NCBI GenBank assembly: GCA_938005545.1
Contig: CALKXV010000006.1
Coordinates: forward strand, 61,141 to 125,140
Reading direction: 5' to 3'
Source: an uncultured Paracoccaceae bacterium
GTDB taxonomy: Bacteria; Pseudomonadota; Alphaproteobacteria; Rhodobacterales; Rhodobacteraceae
DNA: 64,000 nt
Notes under the pieces: model-generated
Seen by the model: only the letters and a program-made list of their open reading frames with translations
Databases searched by the model: none
Told to the model about the DNA's origin: nothing
Translations under genes and position numbers: made by a program
Part shown: positions 57,755 through 64,000 of the stretch, in pieces
Layout: each line of letters opens with the position of its first letter
Position numbering within the stretch: the first letter of the stretch is position 1

Positions 57755-57925
57755 CGTCCGAGATGGTGGGTTGGCTTCAAGCTGATAATTCCTGCCTGAG
57801 ACGGGAACAGAAGAATTTTCCTTTGGGGCACCCCCTCGAAGTGCGATTCCACGGACCCGTAAGGACCCGATTGTCGGGCCTTTGCCCGGCATGTTTGAGC
57901 CGGAGGGAAACCTCCAAAATTGGAG
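57755..57925 (+). ncRNA. Ribosomal protein L10 leader, rplJL
   Basis: The stretch GAGATGGTGGG...CCTGCCTGAGACGG (from 57760 to about 57803) matches the kink-turn part of the L10 leader on which L10(L12)4 binds to repress translation. Two mutually exclusive hairpins follow, CCCGA/TCGGG (57866-57878) and CGGGC/GCCCG (57875-57888). A GGAGG-GAAA-CCTCC hairpin lies at 57902-57915, just before the ribosome-binding site TGGAG at 57921-57925. The match is by pattern; the exact borders are approximate. Confidence 0.7.
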
Positions 57926-57932
57926 TGAAACT

Positions 57933-58451
57933 GTGGATAGAGCCCAGAAAGAGAAAGTGGTCGACGAACTCGGCCAGATCTTTGAAAGCTCTGGCGTTGT
58001 GGTCGTTGCCCATTACGCAGGTCTTACGGTTGCCGAAATGCAGGACCTTCGCGCGCGCATGCGTGATGTCGATGGTTCCGTGCGTGTCGCCAAGAACAGG
58101 CTCGCCAAAATCGCCCTTCAAGGTAAGTCCAACGAGTCGCTGACTGAGCTTCTTAATGGAATGACCGTTTTCGCCTATTCCGAAGACCCGACTGCTGCGG
58201 CACGGGTTATGGATAAATACTCCAAAGAGAATGCAAAACTGCAAATTCTCGGCGGTGCTATGGGTGAGACGGCGCTTGATATTGCCGGTGTTAAAGCGGT
58301 TGCCGCATTGCCATCCCGTGACGAGCTTATTGCCTCGATCGCTGGTTGCATTGGCGCACCTGCTTCGAACATCGCGGGCGCGATTGGCGCACCTGCTTCG
58401 AACGTTGCAAGCATCCTTTCGACAATCGAGGAGCGCGCGGAAGCCGCGTGA
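57933..58451 (+). CDS. rplJ: 50S ribosomal protein L10
   Basis: 172 aa. GTG 57933 is the start, with GGAG at 57922-57925 and the conserved N-terminus [13 protein letters not shown]. Family signatures are [18 protein letters not shown] and [11 protein letters not shown]. The C-terminal part carries a repeated IGAPASN block (21 nt identical at 58350 and 58383), which is typical for this group. L10 holds the L7/L12 stalk on the 50S subunit. rplL follows after 66 nt. Confidence 0.97.
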   Translation: MDRAQKEKVVDELGQIFESSGVVVVAHYAGLTVAEMQDLRARMRDVDGSVRVAKNRLAKIALQGKSNESLTELLNGMTVFAYSEDPTAAARVMDKYSKENAKLQILGGAMGETALDIAGVKAVAALPSRDELIASIAGCIGAPASNIAGAIGAPASNVASILSTIEERAEAA

Positions 58452-58517
58452 GCCTTATGACCTGCGTTTGGATAACCCCATGCGTTGGAACACAAACTTG
58501 GAAATAGGAACAGTATA

Positions 58518-58895
58518 ATGGCTGATCTGAAGAAACTTGCAGAAGAGATCGTGGGTCTGACCCTTCTCGAAGCACAAGAACTGAAAACCATCCTGAAGGA
58601 TGAATATGGCATCGAGCCCGCTGCTGGCGGCGCTGTGATGATGGCTGGCCCTGCTGACGGTGGTGGTGCTGCTGCCGAGGAAAAAGACGAATTCGACGTC
58701 ATCCTCAAGTCGGCTGGTGCTTCAAAGATCAACGTGATCAAAGAAGTCCGCGCAATCACTGGTCTTGGTCTGAAAGAAGCCAAAGACCTGGTCGAAGCCG
58801 GTGGCAAAGCTGTCAAAGAAGCTGCGCCAAAGGCCGAAGCCGAAGAGATCAAAGCAAAGCTGGAAGCAGCTGGCGCCGAGGTCGAACTCAAGTAA
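58518..58895 (+). CDS. rplL: 50S ribosomal protein L7/L12
   Basis: 125 aa from ATG 58518. N-terminal dimerisation helix [20 protein letters not shown], an Ala/Gly-rich hinge, and the factor-binding domain [21 protein letters not shown]...[12 protein letters not shown]. It recruits GTPase factors to the ribosome. No rpoB follows within the next 5 kb, although the rplL-rpoB order is common in bacteria. Confidence 0.97.
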   Translation: MADLKKLAEEIVGLTLLEAQELKTILKDEYGIEPAAGGAVMMAGPADGGGAAAEEKDEFDVILKSAGASKINVIKEVRAITGLGLKEAKDLVEAGGKAVKEAAPKAEAEEIKAKLEAAGAEVELK

Positions 58896-58919
58896 TCGCG
58901 GTTTCTAAAGCGATTTAAA

Positions 58920-58945
58920 GGCCGGGCGGTTTTGCCCGGCCTTTT
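58920..58945 (+). terminator. Rho-independent terminator after rplL
   Basis: GGCCGGGC and GCCCGGCC form an 8-bp stem over a GGTTTT loop, then TTTT. It lies 24 nt after the rplL stop and closes the rplJL transcript. Between it and the riboswitch (58946-59314) I see no gene I can support; a 75-codon open frame at 58986 has a TTG start and no homology I recognise. Confidence 0.9.
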
Positions 58946-59314
58946 GCGTTTTGGCGTGCTGTGAGGTGGCTGGTTTCTGACCCGATTGATCAAAGGAGCG
59001 GACCAAATTAACAAAACGCCTGAGGGTTGGCATCGACCTTCGTCGCGCAAATCTTCCAGGAATAAACGTTCCGACTGCGGTCCAGATTGGTACCGGGCAT
59101 CATACTGGATCATGGGCGACCCAACTATGGTCGCAATCATCCGTTTGAACCGGAACCGGTTTTTCGATCCGCTCAAGTCCAAGAGCTACCGTGCTAGGGG
59201 CAATGGCCTGTAATCTGCCAATGCAACAGTCTTGACCAAGCCAAAGTTGCGATGATGTCGTGTCTTGTCTGTCTGGTGTCGTGCTTTGCCATTGCGCTGA
59301 CATGCCAGTCGGGT

Positions 59315-59510
59315 TTAGATGACGGCGCTTGGTCTTGTTGGGCAACCGGCAAGCTTGAGGGAATGCGGTAGATTTTCGGATCGATGCCGCAGCCGCCCCC
59401 GCGACTGTAAGCGGAGAGCGCCTTTTCAAAATCCACTCCCGGTGATCGGGGGGAAGGAGGAAAGCGCGCCTCGACCCGTGAGCCAGGAAACCTGCCAGGC
59501 ACTTGGATCA
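59315..59510 (+). ncRNA. Cobalamin (B12) riboswitch
   Basis: Conserved core elements are in order: GGGCAACCGG near 59341, GGGAATGCGGT at 59358-59371, GCCGCAGCCGCCCCCGCGAC at about 59385-59405 followed by TGTAAGCGG, and the B12 box GAGCCAGGAAACCTGCC at 59479-59495. It sits 50 nt before cbtB. Bound adenosylcobalamin should shut off the downstream cobalt-transport genes. The outer borders are approximate. Confidence 0.93.
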
Positions 59511-59547
59511 ACCGTCGTCGGGTAGGGCGGCAAGGAGGATACTTACT

Positions 59548-59718
59548 ATGACGACACGTACTTTAACCGCCGCGCATCCGGCTTCCGCCCGTTTGGCCGC
59601 GCTTTTTGCGGGTGTCTTGGGCCTTGGCATTATTGTTCTTGCCGGTCATGTGCAGGCTGCTGCACTTCATGACGCCGCTCACGATGTGCGTCATGCAACT
59701 GGCTTCCCCTGCCACTAG
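59548..59718 (+). CDS. cbtB: CbtB, cobalt transporter small subunit
   Basis: 56 aa from ATG 59548 with AAGGAGGAT upstream. One membrane helix (ARLAALFAGVLGLGIIVLAG) and a C-terminal metal-binding tail LHDAAHDVRHATGFPCH, the CbtB signature. It pairs with CbtA, 4 nt downstream, in a cobalt importer controlled by the B12 riboswitch. Confidence 0.93.
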   Translation: MTTRTLTAAHPASARLAALFAGVLGLGIIVLAGHVQAAALHDAAHDVRHATGFPCH

Positions 59719-59722
59719 CAAA

Positions 59723-60406
59723 ATGTTCACACGTATCCTGACCAGCGCGCTGATTGCTGGTGCCGCCGCTGGCTTTGCTGCGGCTGTGCTTCAACTTTTG
59801 TTCCTGCAGCCCGTGCTTTTGCATGCCGAGCTTTATGAGGCAGGTGAGCTTGTCCATTTCGCTGGTGCGTCCAACCCGGCTGCTCATCCGCCAATTGGTT
59901 TTGATCCACTCCGTGACAGTCTTAGCGTTGTTTTCTCAATGCTGGTCTATGCCGGCTATGGGTTGATCCTTGTGGCGTTGATGTCGTTGGCCGAGGAAAA
60001 GGGCGCGATTATTGATTCGCGCCATGGGCTTCTTTGGGGGTTGGCAGGGTTCGTTACGGTTCAACTGGCCCCTGGATTTTCATTGGCCCCCGAAGTTCCG
60101 GGCGTGGCCGCCGCCGACGTTAGCGCGCGTCAGATATGGTGGTTCGCCACTGTCATCGCAACGGGCCTTGCCGTTTGGTTGATCGCATTTGGGTCGAGCT
60201 GGATCGTATGGGGTGCGGCTGTTATCCTGCTGGTTGCCCCTCACGTGATTGGTGCGCCTGAGCCCGAAGTCTTTACCGGCCCGGTTCCGACCGAATTGGG
60301 TGCGCTTTATGCGGCGCGTGTCTTTGGTGTCGGGATGGCCGCCTGGGCGCTTTGTGGTCTTTTTGCCGGCGGCCTTTGGGCGAGTAGTGAGGAGGCATCC
60401 CAATGA
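59723..60406 (+). CDS. cbtA: CbtA, cobalt transporter membrane subunit
   Basis: 227 aa from ATG 59723; a longer frame from 59606 overlaps cbtB. Five membrane helices, the first beginning FTRILTSALIAGAAAGFAAA. Family traits include LQPVLLHAELYE and EVPGVAAADVSARQIWW. Predicted to import cobalt for cobalamin synthesis. It overlaps the next gene by ATGA. Confidence 0.92.
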   Translation: MFTRILTSALIAGAAAGFAAAVLQLLFLQPVLLHAELYEAGELVHFAGASNPAAHPPIGFDPLRDSLSVVFSMLVYAGYGLILVALMSLAEEKGAIIDSRHGLLWGLAGFVTVQLAPGFSLAPEVPGVAAADVSARQIWWFATVIATGLAVWLIAFGSSWIVWGAAVILLVAPHVIGAPEPEVFTGPVPTELGALYAARVFGVGMAAWALCGLFAGGLWASSEEASQ

Positions 60407-60906
60407 ACCGGGCGCTTGCATTGTTGGTTATCGGTCTTGTTTTTGGTGGTGGGATTGGGTTTGTTTTGGCTGCGGCCAATGGCGTTGCGCTTGATGGTCA
60501 TGACCACGCGACGGATCACGGTTCCGGCGGTCACGAAATGGCGACGGCGCATTCGAGGCACGATCATTCAAAACTACGCGAAAATGATGGCGATGCGCCT
60601 GCGACACTTGCGATCCATGTGACCGAAGACTCTGTCGCGGGTTGGAACCTTCATCTGATGACAACGGGTTTCGCTTTTGCGCCAGAAAGCGCAGGTTCGA
60701 CGCATGTGCCGGGGCAGGGTCACGCTCATGTCTATGCCAATGGTGCAAAGATTGCGCGTGTGTACGGGGATTGGCTTCATATCGACACGCTGCCGTCTGG
60801 TGCCGTCGATCTTATGGTGACGTTGAATTCAAACGATCACCAAACGCTTGCCGTTGATGGCGCACCGGTTCAGGCCATGGTGTCGCTGACCAACGACGCT
60901 GAGTAG
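60403..60906 (+). CDS. Histidine-rich exported protein linked to CbtAB
   Basis: 167 aa, ATGA overlap with cbtA. An N-terminal signal or anchor (LALLVIGLVFGGGIGFVLAAANG) is followed by a His/Asp-rich stretch (GHDHATDHGSGGHEMATAHS), then a beta-rich domain with WNLHLMTTGFAFAPE and GQGHAHVYANGAKIARVYGD. Likely a periplasmic metal-binding helper for cobalt uptake. The family is not one I can name. Being under the same riboswitch supports a cobalt role. Confidence 0.75.
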   Translation: MNRALALLVIGLVFGGGIGFVLAAANGVALDGHDHATDHGSGGHEMATAHSRHDHSKLRENDGDAPATLAIHVTEDSVAGWNLHLMTTGFAFAPESAGSTHVPGQGHAHVYANGAKIARVYGDWLHIDTLPSGAVDLMVTLNSNDHQTLAVDGAPVQAMVSLTNDAE

Positions 60907-60954
60907 TTTCCGAGAGCGCGAGGGTTCTCGTAAATCGATCCCCAGTCACAGTAA

Positions 60955-60978
60955 GGGCCGCCAATTTGGCGGCCCTTT
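60955..60978. terminator. Bidirectional terminator-like hairpin
   Basis: GGGCCGCC and GGCGGCCC form an 8-bp stem over AATTT, followed by TTT on the plus strand. It lies between the convergent His-rich gene and the amino-acid binding-protein gene. The T run is short. Confidence 0.7.
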
Positions 60979-60997
60979 CCGTTAGATCAGAGCGCGT

Positions 60998-61768
60998 TTA
61001 AAGGCCCCATTTTGCTCGGGTTTCATCGAAGAAGCCCTTGGCTTGCTTCACTTTGACCCAGTTGTTCACATAGTTGATCCAAACCTGATCATCCTGTGGA
61101 ACCAGCATCGCAATCGGCGATGGCGCGCGTGGGCCTGTGCCCGGAACCTGCACAACACCGTGCTTTTCGGTCAGTGTGGCGCCTTCGATGTTGGATGTGA
61201 TGAACACATCCGCGCGACCCGCAAGAACCTCCTGGAACCCACGTGCCGGGGCTTCGACGACCTTGATTTCGGCATTCGGGAACCAGGCTTTGGTCAACGA
61301 TTCAAACGTCGTGCCAAGGGTGGTCGCAACCGTTACACCGGGTTGGTTGATGCTGTCATAGCCATCAAATTTTGCAGCCGTCTCGGGCAGCGTGAAGGGC
61401 ATGATTTCAACCGCGATATAGCTTTCGGAAAAGCCAGCGGCTTTCATCCGGGCAGGTGAAATCGAGGCTGAACCCGACAAGTGATATTTGCCTGCAACCA
61501 CACCGTTCACCAGCGTTTTCCAATCTGTCGCCACGAACTCAACCTCGACCCCAAGGTCTTTGGCAAGCTCGGTCGCGACGTCGATGTCGTACCCCTTATA
61601 GCTGTTTGTGGCGGGATCGCGCACCGTCATGGGGTTCCAGTCCCCTGTTGTGCCAAACTTGAGCACTCCAGTATCCAGAATTTCGTTTAAAGCTGATTGC
61701 GCGCCAGCCGAAGTTGCAAGTCCGAGGCTGATAGTACCAGCCGCGAGAGCGGTTATCCAATGTTTCAT
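60998..61768 (-). CDS. Amino-acid ABC transporter, periplasmic binding protein
   Basis: 256 aa from ATG 61768 with AGAGAAGA upstream. Signal peptide KHWITALAAGTISLGLATSAGA. It is an SBP_bac_3 fold: VLKFGTTGDWNPMTVRD, YKGYDIDVATELAKDLGV and AGRADVFITSNIEGA. It serves the ATPase and permease encoded divergently 118 nt away. A polar or acidic amino acid, or a related organic acid, is likely bound. Confidence 0.92.
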   Translation of the reverse strand: MKHWITALAAGTISLGLATSAGAQSALNEILDTGVLKFGTTGDWNPMTVRDPATNSYKGYDIDVATELAKDLGVEVEFVATDWKTLVNGVVAGKYHLSGSASISPARMKAAGFSESYIAVEIMPFTLPETAAKFDGYDSINQPGVTVATTLGTTFESLTKAWFPNAEIKVVEAPARGFQEVLAGRADVFITSNIEGATLTEKHGVVQVPGTGPRAPSPIAMLVPQDDQVWINYVNNWVKVKQAKGFFDETRAKWGL

Positions 61769-61886
61769 TGTGTCTTCTCTCCGATAGTGCGCACCAGTGA
61801 GAGGCGCGCTTTGACCCTTGAACTTGTCGGCATTCCCCGACAAAGCTCAAGTCGATATTTGGCCCATTGGCCAATGCGGGGGTGTT

Positions 61887-62618
61887 ATGGCCGAAATTGC
61901 CATCGAAATGATCGATGTGAACAAGTGGTTCGGCGATTTCCACGTCTTAAAGGACATAAACCTAAAGGTTTCGCTTGGTGAGAGGGTTGTGATTTGCGGG
62001 CCCAGCGGGTCGGGTAAATCGACCGTTGTGCGGTGTATCAACCGGCTTGAGCGTCATCAAAAAGGCGTGATCAAAGTAAACGGATCGGAGGTCACCGACC
62101 AACCCGAAGACTTGGGCGGCGACGTGGGCATGGTGTTCCAACAGTTTAACCTCTTTCCGCATTTGAGTGTGTTAGAGAACTTAGTGCTGGGTCCGATGAA
62201 ATCACGCGGGCTGTCCAGAATAGAGGCCGAAGACCGCGCAGCCGAATATCTTGAACGGGTGAAAATCCCGGAACAGGCCGATAAACGCCCGGGCCAATTG
62301 TCAGGTGGACAGCAACAGCGCGTCGCGATTGCGCGTTCTTTGTGCATGGAACCCAAAGTTATGCTGTTCGACGAGCCGACCAGCGCGCTTGATCCCGAAA
62401 TGATATCCGAAGTGCTGGACGTGATGGTGGAACTGGCCGAGGAAGGTATGACCATGGTCGTTGTAACCCACGAAATGGGATTTGCCCGCAAAATTGCCGA
62501 TCAGATGGTTTTTATGGATGAGGGCGAAATTGTCGAAACCGGCGCACCGGCCGCGTTTTTCGAGGCACCTAAATCGAAGCGGTGCCGGAAATTCTTAAGC
62601 CAGATTTTGAGCCATTGA
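61887..62618 (+). CDS. Amino-acid ABC transporter, ATP-binding protein
   Basis: 243 aa from ATG 61887, with GGGGG just upstream. Walker [14 protein letters not shown], signature [15 protein letters not shown], Walker [16 protein letters not shown], and the PAAT-specific [15 protein letters not shown]. It energises uptake of polar amino acids. Its stop and the permease start share TGATG. Confidence 0.95.
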   Translation: MAEIAIEMIDVNKWFGDFHVLKDINLKVSLGERVVICGPSGSGKSTVVRCINRLERHQKGVIKVNGSEVTDQPEDLGGDVGMVFQQFNLFPHLSVLENLVLGPMKSRGLSRIEAEDRAAEYLERVKIPEQADKRPGQLSGGQQQRVAIARSLCMEPKVMLFDEPTSALDPEMISEVLDVMVELAEEGMTMVVVTHEMGFARKIADQMVFMDEGEIVETGAPAAFFEAPKSKRCRKFLSQILSH

Positions 62619-63394
62619 TGTCGATGCTCCCCTCTTCCCGCAATCTTGTCCTTATGGTCGCTGTTCTTGGTCTTGCGGGCTGTGCCTCGTCATCCACATG
62701 GGGCTGGTACGTTATCAATCCGGCGACTGACACCGGCTGGACCAACATCCGTTTTTTGATCAATGGTATGGGCGCGACAATTCTGATTTCGGTCATCGCT
62801 GCGCTTATGTCGATGTCGTTTGGGCTGATTGTCGCACTGCCCGGCTTGTCGTCGCGCTGGTACATTCGGGCGATCAACCGCGTCTATGTTGAATTCATCC
62901 GCGCGATCCCGTTGCTACCTATGTTGTTCTGGGTGTTTTACGGCCTGCCGATCATTTTCAAATCCATGGGTCTCGATATCCCCATTGATCCGTTCTGGGG
63001 TGCGATCATTACGCTGGCGGTATCCGACAGTGCCTTCACGGCCGAGATTTATCGCGCGGGCATCCAATCGATCGCGCGGGGCCAAACCGAAGCGGCACAA
63101 ACCGTTGGTCTCAATTACCTGCAAACCATGCGCTATGTGATCTTGCCCCAAGCGATCCGGCGCATCCTGCCACCTTTGGCCAATCAATTTATCTACATCG
63201 TAAAGATGTCGGCCTTTGCCAGCGTGATCGGTATGCAGGAACTCACACGTCGGGCCAATGAGTTGGTGGTCACCGAATATCGACCGCTGGAAATCTACAG
63301 TTTGTTGATTCTGGAGTATCTTGTGCTTGTTTTAGTGATCAGCGCCGCCGTACGTTGGCTGGAGCGCCGCATGGGCTCAGACGAAAGGAATTAA
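62618..63394 (+). CDS. Amino-acid ABC transporter permease with lipobox-like N-terminus
   Basis: 258 aa from ATG 62618. The permease domain has five membrane helices and the docking loop ARGQTEAAQTVGLNYLQTMRYVILPQAI, split over two halves. Unusually, the N-terminus reads RNLVLMVAVLGLAGCASSSTW, which is a lipoprotein signal with a lipobox cysteine, before the first true permease helix. It forms the channel with the upstream ATPase. Only one permease gene is present, so it probably works as a homodimer. Confidence 0.9.
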   Translation: MSMLPSSRNLVLMVAVLGLAGCASSSTWGWYVINPATDTGWTNIRFLINGMGATILISVIAALMSMSFGLIVALPGLSSRWYIRAINRVYVEFIRAIPLLPMLFWVFYGLPIIFKSMGLDIPIDPFWGAIITLAVSDSAFTAEIYRAGIQSIARGQTEAAQTVGLNYLQTMRYVILPQAIRRILPPLANQFIYIVKMSAFASVIGMQELTRRANELVVTEYRPLEIYSLLILEYLVLVLVISAAVRWLERRMGSDERN

Positions 63395-63396
63395 TC

Positions 63397-63738
63397 ATGA
63401 ACTGGGACGCTTTCATGGACGAGACGATGGCCAACATCGGCACGCTCGCCAAAGAAATCCCTGACACTGCCAAGGCCTTTAACGCCATGGGTGTCGCCGC
63501 AAAGACTGACGGTGAGCTGGATGCGACCACGAAAGAAATCATGGCGCTTGGCATTGCGGTTGCCACACGGTGCGACAGTTGTATCGGCTTTCACGTCACG
63601 GCCTTGGTGCGCTTGAAATTGTCGCGCGCAGCACTTTGCGAAGCCCTGGCCATGGCCGTTTATATGGGCGGCGGGCCGTCCTATGCGTATTCTGCGAAGG
63701 CGCTTCAGTACTATGATAAGTTGACAAACAAGGCCTAG
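63397..63738 (+). CDS. AhpD/carboxymuconolactone decarboxylase-like protein
   Basis: 113 aa from ATG 63397 with AAAGGAA upstream. The core ATRCDSCIGFHVTALVRLKL holds a CxxC followed by a histidine at the usual spacing for AhpD-like peroxidase partners. The chain is all-helical. It probably reduces peroxides or disulfides. It begins 2 nt after the permease stop, so it is in the same transcript. Confidence 0.9.
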   Translation: MNWDAFMDETMANIGTLAKEIPDTAKAFNAMGVAAKTDGELDATTKEIMALGIAVATRCDSCIGFHVTALVRLKLSRAALCEALAMAVYMGGGPSYAYSAKALQYYDKLTNKA

Positions 63739-63859
63739 CCCCGGTCATTTTTGCGCTAGAGCTTCCGGGCGTAATCGTCTAAACCGCCTATGTCGCGTCC
63801 ATTGGATGCGAGCACTGTCGATAACGCGGATTGATCCCGCAGCATCCACAATCCCGGAT

Positions 63860-63933
<74 letters not shown>

Positions 63934-64000
63934 GGTAAAAGGAAGTGAAGAAACAATGGCTTGAGCGGATATCGGGTTCGCTCTTCAATCGGCCGAAAAT

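Noticed and set aside
58986..59213. 75-codon frame between rplL and the cobalamin riboswitch
   Set aside because: TTG start, no homology recognised, and no clear ribosome-binding site at a proper distance.

Overview
The window looks like a chromosomal segment of a marine alphaproteobacterium of the Roseobacter group (Rhodobacterales). Grounds: an RpoE/ChrR pair with the exact zinc-ligand spacing of the Rhodobacter proteins, a ribosomal protein L10 beginning MDRAQKEK, an aa3-type oxidase subunit IV mini-protein, a DmdC-like acyl-CoA dehydrogenase next to two MerR regulators, and dense runs of 4-nt start/stop overlaps. No phage, transposase, CRISPR array or rRNA is visible, and the content is mostly core metabolism. 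Gene identities come from reading motifs, lengths and neighbourhoods, not from database searches.

Left third (1-26 kb). The end of an ECF sigma factor and its ChrR anti-sigma factor; a chemotaxis receptor; oligoendopeptidase F; a zinc uptake module (zur-znuC-znuB on the minus strand, znuA divergent, a palindromic Zur operator between them); an AraC regulator; a peptide ABC transporter (Tat-type binding protein, terminator-like hairpin, two oversized permeases, one fused double ATPase); an alpha/beta hydrolase; exonuclease III; a four-gene overlapping cassette led by a Tat-exported FAD oxidoreductase; a CnoX-like thioredoxin/TPR protein with a LON-domain protein and a Trm112-like protein; a UbiH-type hydroxylase; an amidase.

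Middle (26-50 kb). A DapC-like aminotransferase, FtsK, LolA, a lytic transglycosylase lipoprotein, HspQ, an orphan STAS/anti-sigma kinase pair, free-methionine-sulfoxide reductase, a pseudouridine synthase, a periplasmic 5'-nucleotidase, DUF952-pyrD, a MATE exporter coupled to two hotdog thioesterases, and a fatty-acid (possibly DMSP) degradation cluster: two MerR regulators, acyl-CoA dehydrogenase, a small unknown gene, glutathione transferase, thiolase, an NTF2-like protein and a FadJ-type fusion. Then a GrpB-like protein, oxidase subunit IV, a lipoprotein and AzlCD.

Right part (50-64 kb). A molybdenum-cofactor operon (fdhD, a membrane protein, mobA, mobB, an uncharacterised protein, moeA), a rhodanese, a cytochrome P460, and then a Fic protein preceded by an 11-bp tandem repeat and five TGAGATA elements, the last touching its start codon. 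After it come the L10 leader with rplJ-rplL (without rplKA or rpoBC beside them), a cobalamin riboswitch driving cbtB-cbtA and a histidine-rich exported protein, a polar amino-acid ABC transporter with divergent binding protein, an AhpD-like protein, and a tRNA-Arg(CCG)-like sequence whose T-arm is degenerate.

No clear new defence or mobile system is visible. The best candidates for new biology are the Fic gene with its repeat-rich upstream region, the FAD-oxidoreductase cassette (18.2-21.4 kb), the uncharacterised protein inside the molybdenum-cofactor operon, the histidine-rich partner of CbtAB, and the aberrant tRNA.
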